A DNA stretch of 7,806 bases from Planctomycetes bacterium RBG_16_41_13 (GTDB taxonomy: Bacteria > Planctomycetota > Brocadiia > Brocadiales > Brocadiaceae), in contig MHYI01000080.1 in NCBI GenBank assembly GCA_001828295.1, positions 481 to 8,286 of the forward strand, given 5' to 3'. Made by a program: the position numbers and the translations under genes. The first letter of the stretch is position 1. Each line of letters starts with the position of its first letter. The notes under the pieces are model-generated. The model was not told where the DNA came from and did no database searches. It saw only the letters and a program-made list of their open reading frames with translations. This document shows, piece after piece, positions 5,839 to 7,806 of this stretch.

Positions 5839-7680
5839 TCAAGGTAAAAAATGTTGCGACCTGGTACAACTTCCACATTCAGGGCACCTGTCCAGCCTGC
5901 AATCCTGCGTTATTTCTTTCCGTGATGATCGTTCCGACTCCTGCACGAGAAACGGCCTCACTACCCCGCAATTTATATGTTCCCACGGCAAGGTTTCATC
6001 CGTTTCTCTGGTACGATGGATGTAAAAATTCCAATCTATTCCCGCCCTATGAAACGCATCCATCCACTTTTCAAATTGAAAATGCTCTTCCCACGCATCA
6101 AACTTACACCCACTTGTCCATGCAGTATAAATAACCTTTCCGAGTCTTCTGTCTCCACGAGCAAAGATTCCTTCCAGCATACTGCGTTCCGCCTTATGAA
6201 ATTTTATGCGAATGTTTTTTCTTTTTATTCTCTGGTAGAGTCTTTCTCTTATTTCCTTAATCCTCTCCATGGAAACCATCGGCTGCCACTGGTAGGGTGT
6301 ATGGGCCTTCGGGATAAAAGGGGCAATGCTTATATTCACCTGGCCATAATGACCTCTCACCTTTTTCATTACATCAGAAACGTCGTAAGCCAATGCTGCA
6401 ATTGCCTCAATATCATCATCTGTTTCTGTGGGAAGACCTATCATGAAATACAACTTCACCGCATTCCATCCCTGCCTGAACGCCTCTTCAATGCCTCTGA
6501 AAAAATCCTCATTCGTAATGTTTTTGTTTATTACTCTCCTGAGAGAAGGTTTCGCCGCTTCCAATGCTATCGTTAGCCCTGATTTTCGCACCGTATTCAA
6601 CATGGAAGGCAATAAAGCAAGCTGTTCATTCACCCTGAGAGAGGGAAACGCAATGTTTACATGCCTTGGTGCAAAAACCAGGTTCATTTTACCCATCAGT
6701 TGCTCTAAATGCGGATAATCGCTCACCGAAAGGGACATTAATGATATTTCATTGTACCCTGTATTCGCATAAGATTGTTCCGCCAACTGCAGGATATTCT
6801 CCACCGTCCGCGGGCGGGTCGGCCGCTTGCTCATCCCCGCCTGACAAAACCTGCAACCCTGTGTACACCCCCGCATGATCTCAATACTAATACGGTCGTG
6901 AATTATTTTTACAAAAGGAATAACCGGTTTCGTCGGGTGGTATGCTGCGTTTAAATCCTCAATTGCGGCAGATCGGACAGAGGACGGTACGCCTGGGATT
7001 TTGGGGCGTATTTCTTTTATTGTATTGTCACTATTGTAAAATACATCGTATTGTGAAGGTACATATGCATTTTTCATTTTTGTGCTAATGAGAAAAAGTT
7101 TTTCCTGCCGGGAAAGTTTTTGGTGTTTCATTTCCTTAAATAATTCAACAAATTGCGGTAAACTTTCCTCTCCATCGCCAACAAGAAAAACATCAATAAA
7201 TTCCGCTAATGGTTCCGGGGAAATCGCTATTGCACCACCCGCTATAACAAGAGGGTCTTCTTCTCCACGAACAGCGGATAAAACAGGAATGTTCGATAGA
7301 TCCAGCATATTGAGAATATTCGTATACGACAACTCGTACTGAACAGAAAATCCCAAAATATCAAACTCATGTAACGGCGTATATGTTTCCAATGAAAATA
7401 AGGGTTTCTTATGTGCTCTTAAAAGAGACTCCATGTCGGTCAACGGAGCAAATGCCCTTTCACAGACAGTATCTTTACGTTCGTTTAGCAATCCATACAA
7501 GATTTGTATCCCCGCATGAGACATTCCAATGCTGTAGGTATCCGGAAATGCCAGGGCTATCTTCACATCAACATCAGCATGGTTTTTTACAATAGCATTA
7601 CATTCTTTTCCAATATATTGTCCGGGCATTTCTACCTTTGGCAATATTTTTTCTACGATATATTTTCTAAGAGAATTCAT
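5839..7680 (-). CDS. B12-binding-type radical SAM protein, TIGR03960-like
   Basis: A 613-residue iron-sulfur protein of the family usually annotated as TIGR03960 radical SAM; its reaction is not established. The N-terminal part (about 35-200) resembles a cobalamin-binding-like Rossmann domain: LAFPDTYSIGMSHAGIQILY (43-62), DILGFSVQYELSYTNILNML (107-126) and VIAGGAIAISPEPLAEFIDV (145-164). The radical SAM core starts at EIMRGCTQGCRFCQAGM (267-283), with the 4Fe-4S ligands Cys272, Cys276 and Cys279 in CxxxCxxC form. ALEAAKPSLRRVINKNIT (372-389) and LYFMIGLPTETDDD (410-423) are typical later barrel strands. The C-terminus has a further cysteine group (Cys594, 599, 602, 605; DCRLDRCPECGSC) that is common in this family. 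The start has AAGGA at 7686-7690 with 5-bp spacing. Family members are often fused to or followed by a DUF2344/TIGR03936 partner and near ribonuclease G; here the gene stops after the cysteine group and is followed by repeats and kdsB. Confidence 0.88.
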   Translation of the reverse strand: MNSLRKYIVEKILPKVEMPGQYIGKECNAIVKNHADVDVKIALAFPDTYSIGMSHAGIQILYGLLNERKDTVCERAFAPLTDMESLLRAHKKPLFSLETYTPLHEFDILGFSVQYELSYTNILNMLDLSNIPVLSAVRGEEDPLVIAGGAIAISPEPLAEFIDVFLVGDGEESLPQFVELFKEMKHQKLSRQEKLFLISTKMKNAYVPSQYDVFYNSDNTIKEIRPKIPGVPSSVRSAAIEDLNAAYHPTKPVIPFVKIIHDRISIEIMRGCTQGCRFCQAGMSKRPTRPRTVENILQLAEQSYANTGYNEISLMSLSVSDYPHLEQLMGKMNLVFAPRHVNIAFPSLRVNEQLALLPSMLNTVRKSGLTIALEAAKPSLRRVINKNITNEDFFRGIEEAFRQGWNAVKLYFMIGLPTETDDDIEAIAALAYDVSDVMKKVRGHYGQVNISIAPFIPKAHTPYQWQPMVSMERIKEIRERLYQRIKRKNIRIKFHKAERSMLEGIFARGDRRLGKVIYTAWTSGCKFDAWEEHFQFEKWMDAFHRAGIDWNFYIHRTRETDETLPWEHINCGVVRPFLVQESERSSRKEITQDCRLDRCPECGSCTRSQHFLP

Positions 7681-7685
7681 ACGTG

Positions 7686-7690
7686 TCCTT
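7686..7690 (-). promoter_or_regulatory. ribosome binding site of the radical SAM gene
   Basis: AAGGA on the minus strand lies 5 bases before the ATG at 7678-7680, preceded by an A-tract. It supports the chosen start. The remaining 116 bases to the right edge are A/T-rich with no promoter I would defend and no recognisable gene end. Confidence 0.65.
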
Positions 7691-7806
7691 TTTTTGTTAC
7701 CACTCCTCCATAAAATTTAATAGTTTCCGTTTTTCCAATAACACCTGCACAAAACAACTGCGGTTGAAGTTTTAAAAACAAAAACGCAACGACTTTTTAC
7801 ATAGCA

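Noticed and set aside
5562..6134. 190-codon plus-strand frame across the repeat region and the radical SAM 3' end
   Set aside because: Low-complexity Pro/Ala/His-rich translation with no family resemblance, crossing the GC-rich repeats and lying antisense to a well-supported gene.
7697..7711. Four-codon leader peptide (M-E-E-W-stop) before the radical SAM gene
   Set aside because: Too short to distinguish from chance, with no attenuator structure near it; the GGAGGAG in it is more simply a purine-rich stretch.
7677..7796. Minus-strand frame of 39 codons whose TGA overlaps the radical SAM ATG, suggesting an upstream gene tail
   Set aside because: It is closed upstream by a TAA at 7797-7799, has only a TTG as a possible start and no recognisable family. 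The stop-start overlap is probably chance.

Overview
The window reads as ordinary chromosomal DNA from a Gram-negative-type bacterium. KdsB, the enzyme that activates Kdo, implies a lipopolysaccharide outer membrane. GC content looks low-to-mid 40s by eye, with gaps between genes and GC-rich dispersed repeats in one of them. The gene set and repeat style would fit an anammox-type planctomycete (Brocadiales) or a similar environmental lineage, but nothing here fixes the taxon and that is only a guess. I see no tRNA, rRNA, CRISPR array, transposase, phage gene or defence system.

Layout, left to right. (1) The 3' two-thirds of serA (phosphoglycerate dehydrogenase, serine synthesis) runs off the left edge on the + strand and converges on (2) a minus-strand ABC-2 type permease gene; the 182-bp gap holds a possible terminator and a strong 12-bp-stem hairpin. 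(3) The permease diverges from parB (+). The 145-bp divergent gap carries a perfect parS palindrome, and a second parS lies inside parB. No parA is present. (4) parB converges on a minus-strand pair, kdsB-pyrG, whose coding regions overlap by 8 bp. (5) A 335-bp gap holds a candidate kdsB promoter and a mosaic of short GC-rich repeats. (6) The right quarter is a minus-strand B12-binding-type radical SAM protein of the TIGR03960 type, without its usual DUF2344/TIGR03936 partner in view.

How the genes relate. PyrG makes CTP and KdsB consumes CTP to make CMP-Kdo, so their translational overlap makes metabolic sense. ParB is also a CTP-using protein in the known family (a CTP-dependent DNA clamp loaded at parS), so three neighbouring genes share CTP, although parB is on the opposite strand and this may be coincidence. 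The clearest non-coding signal is the pair of parS sites 622 bp apart, which marks this as a ParB loading region. I did not find an evidently new biological system; the items worth checking are the parS/parB arrangement without parA, the repeat mosaic, the convergent-gene hairpin and some partnerless genes.
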